DNA from: Legionella sp. PATHC035
GTDB taxonomy: Bacteria > Pseudomonadota > Gammaproteobacteria > Legionellales > Legionellaceae
Length of the DNA stretch: 64,000 nucleotides
NCBI RefSeq assembly: GCF_026191115.1
Contig: NZ_JAPHOT010000001.1
Span: 682,001 to 746,000 of the forward strand
Direction: 5' to 3'
Each line of letters opens with the position of its first letter. Within the stretch, counting starts at the first letter, position 1. This document shows, piece after piece, positions 22,072 to 31,888 of this stretch. The notes under the pieces are model-generated. The model ran no database searches, had not been told where the DNA came from, and saw nothing but the letters and a program-made list of their open reading frames with translations. The position numbers were made by a program, and so were the translations under genes.

Positions 22072-22401
22072 TTATTCTATTTTACCAATAACAAATACTT
22101 GATTTAATTTATCTCGATTTGTAGTCATAAATCGCTGCCCCAATCCCTTCACATCAGCAAGTTCTTCCAATGATTTAAATCCATGATGACTTTTCCGATA
22201 GGCAATAATTGCCTCAGCGCGTTTTTTGCCTATACCCTTTACAGAACCAGTAAGCGTCGATAAATCTGCGGTGTTCAGATCGATTTTATGAATAACTAGA
22301 GGCGGCTTTTTCTTCACTGAAGAGTCTTTAGGGATGACTGCATGAGCAGAAAGAGTGATTACAGATAATGACAATGCGGTAGCAATAAATTTTGCTCTCA
22401 T
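22072..22401 (-). CDS. ComEA-like helix-hairpin-helix DNA-binding protein
   Basis: The 109-residue product has a signal peptide (about 1-21, cleavage after AHA) and a C-terminal helix-hairpin-helix domain (about 43-105) with VKGIGKKRAEAIIAYR and VKGLGQRFM. That layout matches the short periplasmic ComEA proteins that bind incoming double-stranded DNA during natural transformation. An AGGAGA ribosome binding site precedes the ATG. The linker between signal and HhH is Lys-rich. No other competence gene is adjacent. Confidence 0.85.
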   Translation of the reverse strand: MRAKFIATALSLSVITLSAHAVIPKDSSVKKKPPLVIHKIDLNTADLSTLTGSVKGIGKKRAEAIIAYRKSHHGFKSLEELADVKGLGQRFMTTNRDKLNQVFVIGKIE

Positions 22402-22579
22402 AATTTTCTCCTAATTGTTGGACTAAGTGGCTCGTTCCAGAGCCGGCAGAAGTATCCCAAGATTTTAGTGCACTGTCGAGTGTTTTTTTTAATTTTTTGT
22501 TTTAAGTTCAATGAGTAACGAAGGATTTGTCCTGAGTCTTAACGGATGCATACTTCCCCTTCTGCCATTATCTAAGGGC

Positions 22580-22630
22580 CTCGTCATTCCGAGCATCACG
22601 AAGGCTGACGTCGTGGCTCAGAATGACGAG
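22580..22630. repeat. Palindrome downstream of the M20 peptidase gene
   Basis: CTCGTCATTC (22580-22589) is an exact reverse complement of GAATGACGAG (22621-22630), with internal CGAG/CTC pairing possible. The motif belongs to the dispersed GTCAT-type repeats also seen at 45448-45523 and near 63890-63940. It is a likely terminator for the gene ending at 22653. Confidence 0.6.
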
Positions 22631-22652
22631 AAAAAGGAGAGACACAATGAAA

Positions 22653-24062
22653 TCAAACGGCGGTGACCTTATACAGCACGTAAGCAACACATGCAGTTAA
22701 TTTTTTCACCATGTCCAAGTGCAAAAATTCATTAGGACCATGCGCATTCGATTGAGGTCCTAAAACTCCGGTAATCATAAATTGTGCCTCCGGAAATTTC
22801 TTTCCTAACATGCCCATAAAAGGTATGGTTCCTCCCTCGCCAAAGTAAGCAGCTGGTTTACCATAATAAGCCATTGATGCTTCATCAGCAGCTTTTTCCA
22901 GCCATGAAGCAAGTTCAGGTGCATTCCATCCTTGTGATCCATCACCGACCTTAAAACTTACTTTGGCATGATAAGGAGGATTGGTGGTTAAGGCATCATG
23001 CATTGCGGTTGCAGCCACTTTAGGGTCAAGTAGAGGTGGCAAACGCATAGACAGTTTTAATGCGGTTTGAGGGCGTAAAACATTTCCTGCGTCCGCTATG
23101 GCAGGAAATCCATTAGCTCCAGTCACTGTTAATGCTGGTTTCCAGGTTCGATTTAAAATTAATTGTTTTCTGTCCTTGGTTACTGGCTCAACCCCTGCAT
23201 ACAATGGAAATTCCGCATAAACCGAATCTCCTAGAACCTGAGCACATTTCTCGGCTTGCTGCGTTCTCTCTTCAGGAATATCACAATATAATTCAGGTAA
23301 TTTCACTTCTCCAGAAACTTCATCTTCGATTCGGCTAATCAATTGTCGAGCAACCCTAAAACTGTCTGCAACAATACCACTTGCCGCACCAGAATGAACT
23401 CCCTCACGAATGAGTTCAACAGATAGTTCACCTACCAAATTACCGCGCAATGAAGTAGTCATCCATAATTGTTCGTAATTACCTGCTCCAGAATCAAGAC
23501 AAATAACCAAGTTGGGTTTGCCAATTCGTTCATTAAGCAATTCAATGTAATAAGGCAGATCGTAACTGCCACTTTCTTCACACGCTTCAATAATTAAAAC
23601 GCAACGTGGAATAGCTAAGCCTTGTTTTTGTAAAGCGGAAATCGCAGTTAACGAAGCATATGCAGAATAGCCATCATCGGCAGCTCCCCTGCCATACAAG
23701 CGCCCATCTTTTAATACCGGTTTCCAAGGATGCAAATCTTCGTTCCATCCTGACATTTCAGGTTGTTTATCGAGGTGGCCATACAACAAAACCGTTTCGT
23801 CAATTTGACCTGGAACTTCGATAAAAATTAAAGGGGTACGCCCTTCCAATCTCATAATTTCCAGCATCATCCCTTTAGGTGCATGGGCTTTACACCAATT
23901 AGCAATATGACTAACCGCCTGCTCCATTAATCCATGTTCCTGCCATTTTGGATCAAAATGAGGTGATTTATTCGGAATTTTTATGTACTCACATAAGCTG
24001 GGGATAATTTCCTTTTCCCATTGACCACATACAAAATCATACAGTGCTTGCGGATTGAACAT
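22653..24062 (-). CDS. M20-family metallopeptidase (dipeptidase)
   Basis: The 469-residue protein starts at the ATG at 24062, which has a GAGGAG site nine bases upstream; the frame extends five codons further. Metal-ligand motifs are LLYGHLDKQPE (His, about 95), GRGAADDGYS (bridging Asp) and EACEESGS (Glu general base and ligand). Near the end GEGGTIPFMG and NAHGPNEF provide the last ligands. Its length and motifs fit the M20A/carnosinase-like branch rather than ArgE or DapE. It overlaps the end of murG and is the last gene of a four-gene run. Confidence 0.9.
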   Translation of the reverse strand: MFNPQALYDFVCGQWEKEIIPSLCEYIKIPNKSPHFDPKWQEHGLMEQAVSHIANWCKAHAPKGMMLEIMRLEGRTPLIFIEVPGQIDETVLLYGHLDKQPEMSGWNEDLHPWKPVLKDGRLYGRGAADDGYSAYASLTAISALQKQGLAIPRCVLIIEACEESGSYDLPYYIELLNERIGKPNLVICLDSGAGNYEQLWMTTSLRGNLVGELSVELIREGVHSGAASGIVADSFRVARQLISRIEDEVSGEVKLPELYCDIPEERTQQAEKCAQVLGDSVYAEFPLYAGVEPVTKDRKQLILNRTWKPALTVTGANGFPAIADAGNVLRPQTALKLSMRLPPLLDPKVAATAMHDALTTNPPYHAKVSFKVGDGSQGWNAPELASWLEKAADEASMAYYGKPAAYFGEGGTIPFMGMLGKKFPEAQFMITGVLGPQSNAHGPNEFLHLDMVKKLTACVAYVLYKVTAV

Positions 24063-25128
24063 GAACTTGCTCCTCAATTATAGCTACAATTTGGTCCGTA
24101 GCCGACTTAATATTTAGTGCATTGATTTTATTATGAATATCCTTTTTATTTTTCTCCAGTTCATGCAAGCTTTGCAGCAAAGTGTCTGTATTTAAAGAGC
24201 GATCTTCAATCACGAGGCTAATACCCAATCCTTGGAAATATCGTGCATTTTGGATTTGATCTCCTCGACTGACCTCAGCCGGTAAAGGAATTAAAATATG
24301 GGGCTTGCCTAGAGCCAAAATCTCATAAAGGGAATTTGCTCCAGCCCGAGAAATAATGATTGACGCTGCAGCAAACAAATCAGCTAATTCTTCATGAACA
24401 TATTCAAATTGTTTGTACCCTACATAATCAATTAAAGAAGGTTCTAATTTCCCTTTCCCACAAATATGAATAATTTGATAGTTCTTGGTTAATTGCTCTA
24501 GTGCATCACGAATACTGCGATTGATAGAGCCGGCCCCCAAACTACCCCCTATCACTAAAAGACAAGGTTTTTTAGAATTAAATCCACAGAACTCATGACC
24601 GCGTTCACTATTACCTTCAAACAACTGTTCACGGATAGGCGTACCCGTCACTTCTATTTTATTTTGTCTTTTAAAGTGCTTTTTTCCCGCCTCAAAAGTC
24701 AGGCAAATTTTATTAACAAAAGGAAAACAAAGCCGATTAGCAAGTCCAGGACTCATATCCGATTCATGAGCAACAACAGGAATCCGATTTAACCAAGCCC
24801 CCACTACCACTGGAAATGCAACAAACCCTCCCTTGGAAAAGACGACATCGGGTTTCATCTTATTAAGCAGGAAAAATGATTGAACGATGCCCAATATAAT
24901 TTTAAAAGGATCCAATAAGTTTTTTACACTCAAATACCGTCGTAATTTACCGCTGCTGATCCCATAAAATGGGATTTTAAGTGGTTCTATCATCTGCTTT
25001 TCAATTCCATTCGTCGAACCAATATAGGCAATGTCCCAACCTTTTTGACTTAATTCACGTATCAATGCCATATTAGGCGCTACATGTCCTGCGGTACCTC
25101 CTCCCGTAAAAACAATCATGGGCATCAT
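24037..25128 (-). CDS. murG: UDP-GlcNAc:lipid I N-acetylglucosaminyltransferase MurG
   Basis: The 363-residue GT28 enzyme adds GlcNAc to lipid I to make lipid II on the inner face of the membrane. The N-terminal GGTAGHVAPNMAL motif, SKGGFVAFP, HESDMSPGLANR, GGSLGA and the UDP-binding ISRAGANSLYEILALGKP block are all conserved. It lies in an operon with nadC rather than in a dcw division cluster, which is unusual relative to E. coli. The start overlaps the nadC stop by four bases. Confidence 0.97.
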   Translation of the reverse strand: MMPMIVFTGGGTAGHVAPNMALIRELSQKGWDIAYIGSTNGIEKQMIEPLKIPFYGISSGKLRRYLSVKNLLDPFKIILGIVQSFFLLNKMKPDVVFSKGGFVAFPVVVGAWLNRIPVVAHESDMSPGLANRLCFPFVNKICLTFEAGKKHFKRQNKIEVTGTPIREQLFEGNSERGHEFCGFNSKKPCLLVIGGSLGAGSINRSIRDALEQLTKNYQIIHICGKGKLEPSLIDYVGYKQFEYVHEELADLFAAASIIISRAGANSLYEILALGKPHILIPLPAEVSRGDQIQNARYFQGLGISLVIEDRSLNTDTLLQSLHELEKNKKDIHNKINALNIKSATDQIVAIIEEQVHVQSASTV

Positions 25129-25967
25129 AAAATCTTCCTAATAAGTAAACTTAAGTCTATAGCTTGAATCGACTTGGTAATCGCACCAACGGAGATGAAA
25201 TCAACACCTAACCGCCCTATTGCAGCAATATTTTCCAGAGTAACCCCTCCGGATACCTCTAAGGTGCAATGTTTTGGTTGATTCAATCTCACTGCTTCTT
25301 CAAGCATACCCTGACTAAAATTATCCAGCATAATTCGATCTGGATGAGCACAAATGGCTTCGCGCAACTCATCCAGAGTTTCCACCTCTACCTCAACTAA
25401 CATTTCTTTATGACTTTGTCTTGCCAAAGCAACCGCTTTAGCTACGGAGCCACAGGCTGCAATATGATTTTCTTTAATTAAAACAGCATCGTAAAGCCCC
25501 ATACGGTGATTAACACCACCCCCACAAGTCACAGCATATTTTTGGGCCGCTCTTAATCCTGGAATCGTTTTACGCGTATCCAGTAATCGAGTCGGCGTGC
25601 CCTGCAGCTTTTGGGCATATCGATATGTTTGCGTTGCTGTGGCAGAAAGAGTTTGTAAGAAATTTAATGCCGTACGTTCACCTGTTAAAATACTTCTTCC
25701 TGAGCCGTATAGAGTACATAGAGCATATGGTTCTGCTAACCATTCCCCCTCAACAACATGCCACTCCACTTTAATTTGGTCATCCAGTTGATTAAATACC
25801 TCTTTGACCCAAGCTTGACCACATACTACCATAGGCTCCCGGGAAATAATTTCAGCCTCAACCTGAAGCTGGGGAGACAACAAAATCGCAGTAACATCGC
25901 CATCACCTACATCCTCATATAATGCACGGGATACATCGGCTTTTACGTCTAAAGAGGGGTTATTCAT
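25125..25967 (-). CDS. nadC: Quinolinate phosphoribosyltransferase
   Basis: The 280-residue enzyme converts quinolinate and PRPP to nicotinate mononucleotide. Recognisable motifs are LNFLQTLSATAT, LLDTRKTIPGLR, KYAVTCGGGVNHR with the substrate-binding Arg/His, and the late VDFISVGAITKS. The gene overlaps both neighbours (eight bases with the antiporter, four with murG). The partner genes nadB and nadA are 7-11 kb away on the other strand. Confidence 0.97.
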   Translation of the reverse strand: MNNPSLDVKADVSRALYEDVGDGDVTAILLSPQLQVEAEIISREPMVVCGQAWVKEVFNQLDDQIKVEWHVVEGEWLAEPYALCTLYGSGRSILTGERTALNFLQTLSATATQTYRYAQKLQGTPTRLLDTRKTIPGLRAAQKYAVTCGGGVNHRMGLYDAVLIKENHIAACGSVAKAVALARQSHKEMLVEVEVETLDELREAICAHPDRIMLDNFSQGMLEEAVRLNQPKHCTLEVSGGVTLENIAAIGRLGVDFISVGAITKSIQAIDLSLLIRKIL

Positions 25968-27402
25968 GGGCTAGTTTCCTATCTTTTGCCGCATAACGTG
26001 CTTTGAGTAACATAGGGGCAATAAAAGTGGTAATCATAACCATCAAAACGATCGCGGAAAATAAATCATCGGAAATAACACCCAGAGTCCGACCAATTGA
26101 AGCAAACACTAGACCCACTTCACCTCGTGGTAACATACCCATACCAATCAGCAAGCGATCATCTGAGGGGCGCGCCCCATAGCCACTGATTAATTTACCT
26201 ACTACCGCGGCGACGATTAAACCACTAGCCAAAATGATGACATTCCAATGGTAAAAACTTTCTAATTTAACCTGAATACCAATCACGATAAAAAACATAG
26301 GCGCTAATATGGATTCCAAAGGAGATAGTAAATGATAGATACTGCGATTTTCTTGTTGGCTCAAAGGGATACCATCAAAGTAGTCATCATGAAGAATTAT
26401 CCCCGCAGTAAACGCACCAATAATTGTGGCAAGTTGAAGCACTGAGGCCAACCAAGAGAGAATCATAATAAACAGGAAGGAAATAAATAACTTTGCTTCC
26501 CATGGTTCAAGAAAACGAAAAAAATGAATTGCCTTACGTAAAACAATCGGACCTAAGAACAAAGTTCCTGCAAAAAATAATGTCGCACTCACGATGATGC
26601 GTAATACAACCATTATATCGACTGCACCACTAATGACTAAGGAACTAACCACAGCTAAAATGATTAGGCCCAATACATCATCTAACATTGCTGCACCCAA
26701 AATGATTTTTGCTTCCCGAGTACGTAATTTTTTCATTTCAGTCAGTACTCTGGCTGTAATACCTATACTGGTCGCACTCAGCGTAGCTGCGATAAATAAA
26801 TCAGATTGATAGGAACCATTAGGCATTAATAGGTAAGCGACACCAAAACCCAGGAGCATCGGTGCGATCACCCCAATCAAAGCAACAAAAAATGAATCAC
26901 GGCCTGTATGTTTCATTTCTGCTATTGAGCCTTCCAAACCGACCATAAAGAGAAGAAAAATAACCCCATATCGAGAAAAAATATCCACAATATAAGCTAT
27001 TTTCAGAAAATCAGAGCCGTGCGGCCCGCTTAAAGCGCCAACAATTTGTTGTGCATAATTGGTGTTTGGGATTATCGATGTAACTGCTTGATTTAACGGA
27101 ACTCCTTTGAGTATTTCTCTGACTATATCAAAAATGGAAGAACCTTCTCTGAGTAAAATTGCCAATGGAAACCCGTAATAATAAAATAGATTACCGACAA
27201 GAATTCCCATCACTAACTCACCAAGAACGCTAGGCTGATTTAAGCGTCTTGCGGTATAACGGCCAATAATTGCAAAGAAAAAAATAGTAGTCACACCAAG
27301 CAATACAAACGCAACCGGATCAACATGATCAGGCTCAGCCGAGGCAAAAGCCATCGCAGGGCATATTCCTACAATAAAAAGCCACCATTTTAAACGCTGC
27401 AT
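25960..27402 (-). CDS. Cation:proton antiporter (CPA2/KefB-like membrane domain)
   Basis: The 480-residue protein has a signal-like first helix and about twelve further membrane segments with the Na/H exchanger fold. Conserved stretches include QPSVLGELVMGILVGN, TATSIGITARVL, AMLDDVLGLIIL with the ion-binding Asp pair, and GMLPRGEVGLVFA. It lacks the cytoplasmic TrkA-N/KTN domain of true KefB/KefC, so it resembles the NapA or GerN type. It is the first gene of the nadC-murG-peptidase run. The ion carried is unknown. Confidence 0.88.
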   Translation of the reverse strand: MQRLKWWLFIVGICPAMAFASAEPDHVDPVAFVLLGVTTIFFFAIIGRYTARRLNQPSVLGELVMGILVGNLFYYYGFPLAILLREGSSIFDIVREILKGVPLNQAVTSIIPNTNYAQQIVGALSGPHGSDFLKIAYIVDIFSRYGVIFLLFMVGLEGSIAEMKHTGRDSFFVALIGVIAPMLLGFGVAYLLMPNGSYQSDLFIAATLSATSIGITARVLTEMKKLRTREAKIILGAAMLDDVLGLIILAVVSSLVISGAVDIMVVLRIIVSATLFFAGTLFLGPIVLRKAIHFFRFLEPWEAKLFISFLFIMILSWLASVLQLATIIGAFTAGIILHDDYFDGIPLSQQENRSIYHLLSPLESILAPMFFIVIGIQVKLESFYHWNVIILASGLIVAAVVGKLISGYGARPSDDRLLIGMGMLPRGEVGLVFASIGRTLGVISDDLFSAIVLMVMITTFIAPMLLKARYAAKDRKLAHE

Positions 27403-27447
27403 TACAGTTCCATACTTTGCTAAAATACTCTCTTCGTCAATGTACTC

Positions 27448-27480
27448 GTAACCTGGTGAAACGGAGTGAACCCCGGTTAC
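27448..27480. repeat. REP-like palindrome
   Basis: GTAACCTGG (27448-27456) can pair with CCGGTTAC (27473-27480) around a GTGAAACGGAGTGAA-type loop. It is related to the GTAGCCTGG/CCCGG repeat group in this window and lies between the antiporter and ppsA, where it may end the ppsA transcript. Confidence 0.55.
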
Positions 27481-27550
27481 GGCACCTCCTAGCTTTCTCC
27501 CAGGCTACCCTGAAAACATTGCTTGCACGGTTACATCAGTCTCATATAGG

Positions 27551-29929
27551 CTATTGTTTTGCCAAAAATAAACAGGTTTCCAATACAGAGTCTGGGTTAA
27601 GTGACACACTCTCTATGCCCTCTTTCATTAACCATAGTGCAAAATCCTGATGGTCTGAAGGTCCCTGGCCACAAATACCTATATATTTATTCGCCTTTTT
27701 ACATGCAGAAATGGCCATATGTAACAACGCTTTGACTGCGTCATTACGCTCATCAAATTGAGCAGCAATCAATCCTGAATCTCTATCTAAACCTAAGGTT
27801 AACTGAGTCAAGTCATTAGAACCTATCGAAAAACCATCAAAATATTCTAAAAATTTTTCTGCCAACAAGGCATTGGAGGGTACTTCACACATCATGATAA
27901 CACGCAGTCCATTTTTGCCTCGCTCTAGCCCGTGTTGTTTTAAAACTTGAATAACATTACTTGCTTCAGAGACAGTCCTGACGAAGGGGATCATCACTTC
28001 TACATTGTTCAAGCCCATTTCCTCTCGAACTCGACGAACTGCTTTACACTCCAAAGCAAAGCAGTCGGCAAAAGATTCTGAAACATAACGTGATGCGCCT
28101 CTAAAACCCAACATCGGATTTTCTTCATGTGGCTCATATAAATTACCGCCAACAAGATTAGCATATTCATTGGATTTGAAATCTGATAATCGCACAATGA
28201 CAGGCTTAGGATAAAACGCAGCAGCAATTGTCGCAATTCCCTCTTTTAATCGTTCGATATAATATTCAACTGGAGAAGCATAGGCCGCTGTTTTTTCGAT
28301 AATAAATTGTTTTAACTCTTTATCTTTTAGGTTATCAAAATCGAGCAATGCGCGTGGATGAATACCAATCGTATTGGAAATTAAAAATTCTAAGCGCGCT
28401 AAACCAACCCCTGAGTTAGGAATGGATTGGAATGTAAAGGCTCTTTCCGGATTCCCCACATTCAACATGACTTTCATTGGTAGCTCAGGCATCGTTTCTA
28501 CATCAAGACGCTCTTGCTCATAAGGTAATAAACCTGCGTAAACATAACCGTTATCCCCTTCCGCACAGCTCACCGTCACTTCATCACCATCACGTATGGT
28601 TTTCGTCGCATCCCCACATCCGACCACTGCAGGAATACCCAACTCACGCGCGATAATAGCAGCGTGACATGTTCTACCACCACGGTTGGTCACAATAGCA
28701 GAAGCACGCTTCATAACCGGTTCCCAATCAGGGTCAGTCATATCAGAAATCAATACATCACCGGGTTGGACTCGGTCCATTTCACCTACGTCTTTAATAA
28801 TTCGTGCTTTACCTTGGCCTATACGTTGTCCGATACTGCGGCCTTCGGCCAGTACTTCGCCCTTCTTTTTAAGGGTATATCGTTCCAATATTTGTTTATT
28901 GTCACGGCTTTTTACTGTTTCTGGACGAGCTTGTAATATGTATAGTTGACCATTCAAGCCATCTTTTGCCCACTCTATATCCATAGGCCGTCCATAATGC
29001 TCCTCAATAATCATCGCTTGATGAGCCAAACGTTCCACCTCATCTGGGGTTAAAGAAAATAATAATCGCTCTTTCGGATCAACTTCCACCGTTTTAACGC
29101 GTTCTTTCTTGCTGGGATCATCACAATAAACCATCTTTAATGCTTTACTACCCAGATTTCTGCGAATTACTGCGGGTTTACCTGCTTTTATCCCAGGTTT
29201 ATGGACGTAATATTCATCAGGGTTTACGGCTCCCTGAACAACCATCTCACCCAAACCATAGGATGAAGTAATGAATACTACCTGATCAAAACCTGACTCA
29301 GTATCCATAGTAAACATCACTCCACTTACCGCCAAATCACTACGAATCATCTGTTGAATACCTGCAGATAAAGCGACCTCATGATGTTCAAACTGATGAT
29401 GTGTACGATAAGTAATGGCTCTGTCATTGAATAATGATGCAAAAACATGCTTTATGGAAAGTAGAACCTCATCAATCCCTTTTACATTTAAAAAAGTTTC
29501 TTGCTGACCGGCAAAGGAGGCATCAGGTAAGTCTTCTGCTGTTGCTGATGAACGAACTGCCACACTAAAGTTATCATGGCCAATCGTTTTTGCCAGCTGT
29601 TCGTAGGCAACTCGCACTGAGCGTTCAAACTCAGGGGTAAATGGCGTGTTGACAATCATTTGTCTGATTTCTTTCCCTACCACAGCTAATTGCTGCACAT
29701 TTTCTGCATCCAGGTTTGCTAATTTTGCATAGATTTTTTTATCTAAATTATCCTGAGACAAAAACTCCCGGAATGAATCTGCGGTCGTCGCAAAGCCACC
29801 AGGAACAGCAACCCCTGCTGAGGATAAATGACTGATCATCTCTCCAAGAGAGGCATTTTTTCCACCAACCTGCTCCAGGTCGTGCATGCCAAGATGTGCT
29901 AAATCAATAATATGTGTTTTGACCGTCAT
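27551..29929 (-). CDS. ppsA: Phosphoenolpyruvate synthase
   Basis: The 792-residue protein converts pyruvate and ATP to PEP, AMP and phosphate, the entry to gluconeogenesis for an organism that lives on amino acids. It has the N-terminal PEP/pyruvate-binding ATP-grasp domain ([31 protein letters not shown]), the swivelling domain with catalytic His in [13 protein letters not shown] (about 425), and the C-terminal TIM barrel with [15 protein letters not shown] and the active Cys in [10 protein letters not shown]. Length is normal. The gene stands alone. Confidence 0.98.
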   Translation of the reverse strand: MTVKTHIIDLAHLGMHDLEQVGGKNASLGEMISHLSSAGVAVPGGFATTADSFREFLSQDNLDKKIYAKLANLDAENVQQLAVVGKEIRQMIVNTPFTPEFERSVRVAYEQLAKTIGHDNFSVAVRSSATAEDLPDASFAGQQETFLNVKGIDEVLLSIKHVFASLFNDRAITYRTHHQFEHHEVALSAGIQQMIRSDLAVSGVMFTMDTESGFDQVVFITSSYGLGEMVVQGAVNPDEYYVHKPGIKAGKPAVIRRNLGSKALKMVYCDDPSKKERVKTVEVDPKERLLFSLTPDEVERLAHQAMIIEEHYGRPMDIEWAKDGLNGQLYILQARPETVKSRDNKQILERYTLKKKGEVLAEGRSIGQRIGQGKARIIKDVGEMDRVQPGDVLISDMTDPDWEPVMKRASAIVTNRGGRTCHAAIIARELGIPAVVGCGDATKTIRDGDEVTVSCAEGDNGYVYAGLLPYEQERLDVETMPELPMKVMLNVGNPERAFTFQSIPNSGVGLARLEFLISNTIGIHPRALLDFDNLKDKELKQFIIEKTAAYASPVEYYIERLKEGIATIAAAFYPKPVIVRLSDFKSNEYANLVGGNLYEPHEENPMLGFRGASRYVSESFADCFALECKAVRRVREEMGLNNVEVMIPFVRTVSEASNVIQVLKQHGLERGKNGLRVIMMCEVPSNALLAEKFLEYFDGFSIGSNDLTQLTLGLDRDSGLIAAQFDERNDAVKALLHMAISACKKANKYIGICGQGPSDHQDFALWLMKEGIESVSLNPDSVLETCLFLAKQ

Positions 29930-30102
29930 AGATACCCCAAGCCCATAAAATGATAAGTTGTCATTTTACTGAAAATGTCCGGCTATGGGAATTGAAACTT
30001 TATTGTCAGACAATATTCGTACTCATACCTTAAATTCATCAGAGTGTTTTCTTAATTCTGGATATGAGTACCAATACTTGGGTCTGTTTACGATTCACTT
30101 GA

Positions 30103-31740
30103 TTATGCGTTACTTGCAGCCAAAGCCTGAGAAAAATCCTTATGGAAATTCGCGGCGCCCAGAAGTTCAATGATCCCCCCTTTGCGTAGTTTTTCCTCTA
30201 CTCGTGAATTAGCTCCACTCAAAATCACTCTCACTTTTCGTTCGTGTAACTCTTCAATAACTTCTTCCAAAGTTTGCAAACCGGTTACATCCATAAAAGG
30301 AACCCAACGCAATCTGATGATTAAAGTCTTGGGATCAGAATGAGTCACTGCTAAAGCATGTTGAAATGCTTCAGCGGCTGCAAAGAAAAAAGGGCCTTCG
30401 ACAGCATAAACCAATACACCATTTGGCAAATTGTCCATATTTTGTCGTGCCAACTCATGCGCCAATTCTTCCTGAGACATTTGTTGTACTTCAACGCTAG
30501 AAGCCATACGCCGTATAAAGTGCAACACTGCAATAATTACACCTATATTTACTGCAACCACCAAATCAACAAACACCGTAAGGAAAAAAGTGACTAATAA
30601 AATCACCACATCAGCTTTGGGGGCACGTTGTATTAGTTTAACAAAATGTTTTACTTCACTCATATTCCAAGCGACAACAAATAAAATTGCGGCCAATACG
30701 GTTAGAGGTATATTTACGGCCAAAGGAGCTAAGAAAAGAATAATGAGTACTAATGTGAGTGCGTGAATTATCCCTGCTAAAGGGCTATTTCCCCCATTGC
30801 GAATGTTGGTCGCAGTTCGGGCAATCGCCCCTGTTGCCGCAAACCCTCCAAATAAGGGTGCAAAAATATTCGCGATTCCTTGACCAATGAGCTCCTGATT
30901 GGAATTATGTTTTGTGCCCGCCATTCCATCAGCGACTACTGCAGATAAGAGAGACTCTATCGCACCAAGCATGGCAATAGTAAACGCAGGTCCTATCAAT
31001 TCGAGCACTCTATCTATGGTCAGATCAGGGAGTTTAAATTCGGGTAAACCTTGAGGTATTCCTCCAAATAAGGAACCTATGGTTGCCACCCCAGAAAAAT
31101 GATAAAAAGACTGTAATATGGAAACGGTTAATAAAGCAACAAGTGGGCCTGGGACACGTTTTAATCCAGGAATTCTGTTTGAACAAATGACTAGGAATAA
31201 CGAGAAAAAGCCCAAAATAGTTGTAGGTACATTGAGCTGAGGAAGGGTATGCAATAAGTACCATAATTTTTCGTGAAAATGGCCGCTACCTCCAGAGGGA
31301 AGACCAAAAAAGTAATGCCATTGTCCAACCCAAATGACCACACCGATTCCTGCTGTAAAACCAATAATTACGGGGGCAGGTATAAATTTAATAATGCCGC
31401 CTAAACGAGCCAGGCCAAAAAATAATAACATGAACCCCGCAATCAAGGTGGAAATTTGCAAACCAGAAACCCCGTATTTTGCAGTGATACCTGAAAGGAC
31501 TACAATAAATGCGCCTGTAGGACCTGCAATTTGTAAACGACTTCCACCCATCACTGAAACAATTATCCCAGCGATAATTGCTGTATAAATCCCTTGTTCC
31601 GGCCTCACGCCCGAAGCAATAGCAAATGCCATCGCAAGAGGCAAAGCGACAACTCCTACAATAATTCCCGAGATAATATTTTGTAACCAATATTTTTTGT
31701 GGAACAGACCTGCTTGATAGGATTCGATTATGGTTTTCAT
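30103..31740 (-). CDS. SulP-family inorganic anion transporter with STAS domain
   Basis: The ATG at 31740 (MKTIIESYQAG...) gives 545 residues. The longer frame to 31788 is unlikely because a TATAAT promoter box lies inside it. The N-terminal 400 residues form the SLC26/SulP membrane domain (GIVVGVVALPLAMAFAIASG, MGGSRLQIAGPTGAFIVVLSG). The C-terminal 110 residues are a STAS domain with the MDVTGLQTLEEV helix-loop. Substrates in this family include sulfate, bicarbonate and dicarboxylates; which applies here is unknown. The gene is divergent from purB. Confidence 0.92.
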   Translation of the reverse strand: MKTIIESYQAGLFHKKYWLQNIISGIIVGVVALPLAMAFAIASGVRPEQGIYTAIIAGIIVSVMGGSRLQIAGPTGAFIVVLSGITAKYGVSGLQISTLIAGFMLLFFGLARLGGIIKFIPAPVIIGFTAGIGVVIWVGQWHYFFGLPSGGSGHFHEKLWYLLHTLPQLNVPTTILGFFSLFLVICSNRIPGLKRVPGPLVALLTVSILQSFYHFSGVATIGSLFGGIPQGLPEFKLPDLTIDRVLELIGPAFTIAMLGAIESLLSAVVADGMAGTKHNSNQELIGQGIANIFAPLFGGFAATGAIARTATNIRNGGNSPLAGIIHALTLVLIILFLAPLAVNIPLTVLAAILFVVAWNMSEVKHFVKLIQRAPKADVVILLVTFFLTVFVDLVVAVNIGVIIAVLHFIRRMASSVEVQQMSQEELAHELARQNMDNLPNGVLVYAVEGPFFFAAAEAFQHALAVTHSDPKTLIIRLRWVPFMDVTGLQTLEEVIEELHERKVRVILSGANSRVEEKLRKGGIIELLGAANFHKDFSQALAASNA

Positions 31741-31773
31741 AAAATGATGTGACTTATTTTTAAAAATGAAATC

Positions 31774-31804
31774 ATTATACACAAACATATTAAAAAGATA
31801 TCAA
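31774..31804 (-). promoter_or_regulatory. Predicted promoter of the SulP transporter gene
   Basis: On the minus strand TTGATA (31799-31804) is followed after 19 bases by TATAAT (31774-31779). Transcription would start near 31767, about 27 bases before the ATG at 31740. The long spacer weakens the -35 assignment; the -10 box is exact. Confidence 0.45.
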
Positions 31805-31888
31805 ATTTGAGATAAAATTCCTTACTTTAATTCACATCTGGTCGCGCATCTAATATTATATGTGCTTTATCATTAGGGCTAGCTACTT

